A stretch of DNA of 11,987 nucleotides from CAZYAK01 sp964645935 (GTDB taxonomy: Bacteria; Patescibacteriota; Gracilibacteria; Peribacterales; Peribacteraceae), in assembly GCA_964645935.1 (NCBI GenBank), contig CAZYAK010000046.1:1-11987 (forward strand), read 5' to 3'. Shown piece after piece: positions 11,926 through 11,987 of this stretch. The notes under the pieces were generated by a model that ran no database searches, was not told where the DNA came from, and was given only the letters and a program-made list of their open reading frames with translations. Made by a program: the position numbers and the translations under genes. Position 1 is the first letter of the stretch, and every line of letters starts with the position of its first letter.

Positions 11926-11987
11926 TAAGGAAGTGTTCCATCCGCAGGTTCTCCTACGGATACCTTGTTACGACTTACTCCCAGTCA
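11926..11987 (-). rRNA. rrs: 16S ribosomal RNA, 3' end (partial, cut by the window)
   Basis: The last 62 nt align without gaps to E. coli 16S positions 1481-1542, including the universal GUCGUAACAAGGUA decoding-site strand and the helix 45 region GAACCUGCGG. Differences of note, in E. coli numbering: A at 1516 (normally G), A at 1532 (normally U) and U at 1536 (normally C), giving an anti-Shine-Dalgarno core CUUCC instead of CCUCC. The rest of the gene continues beyond the right edge. The 3' end is set by alignment to the E. coli terminal A. Confidence 0.96.

Noticed and set aside
11756..11941. 61-aa - frame starting inside the 16S 3' tail
   Set aside because: Its ATG lies within the conserved end of 16S rRNA and it would be translated from the rRNA trailer; composition is plausible but context argues against it.
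1..11987. CRISPR array, insertion sequence, phage or toxin-antitoxin genes
   Set aside because: No regularly spaced identical repeats, no transposase, integrase or phage-like proteins, and no recognised toxin family were seen.

Overview
The window is a compact, GC-rich bacterial chromosome segment. It carries the three scaffold genes of a SUF iron-sulfur cluster assembly system (sufC, sufB, sufD, all on + and in that order), a [2Fe-2S] ferredoxin, and at the right edge the last 62 nt of a 16S rRNA gene on -. All clear genes stop normally at TGA or TAA, so the standard bacterial code fits. Mostly small hypothetical genes on both strands, a 16S gene not followed by 23S or tRNA genes, divergent 16S 3'-end bases and many apparently leaderless genes suggest a Patescibacteria/CPR-type bacterium, perhaps Peregrinibacteria-like. 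That placement is an inference of low to moderate confidence.

Layout. Positions 1-141 hold one copy of a palindromic dispersed repeat and a terminator. 171-1340 (-) is a 36-aa ORF, a 240-aa hypothetical with one hydrophobic segment, and the ferredoxin under its own promoter. 1421-2218 (+) is sufC, divergent from that group through overlapping promoters. 2202-5294 has a Cys-rich 68-aa protein, a SIMPL-domain (DUF541) envelope protein, a 129-aa hypothetical, a YkvA/DUF1232 membrane protein, a 228-aa hypothetical and an 88-aa hypothetical. 5295-5992 has no gene but is rich in hairpins and repeats. 5993-7423 (+) is sufB, followed at 7472-7516 by a relic of a second sufB 3' end. 7587-8234 (+) is a hypothetical. 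8249-9964 (-) looks like a three-gene operon: 49-aa ORF, protein-kinase-like protein, 115-aa ORF. 10014-11261 (+) is sufD, 11345-11590 (+) a small hypothetical, then a terminator and the 16S 3' end on -.

How it fits together. SufB, SufC and SufD are the parts of the SufBC2D scaffold that builds Fe-S clusters. The ferredoxin is a plausible electron donor or client. The desulfurase (SufS) and sulfur-transfer proteins (SufE/SufU) are not in the window. Unlike the usual tight suf operon, the genes are separated by 3.8 and 2.6 kb of unrelated genes and each seems to have its own promoter. Several -10-like boxes sit only 6-10 nt before the start codon, no convincing Shine-Dalgarno sites precede the main genes, and the 16S tail carries a changed anti-Shine-Dalgarno core (CUUCC instead of CCUCC). 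Together these suggest a genome relying heavily on leaderless translation.
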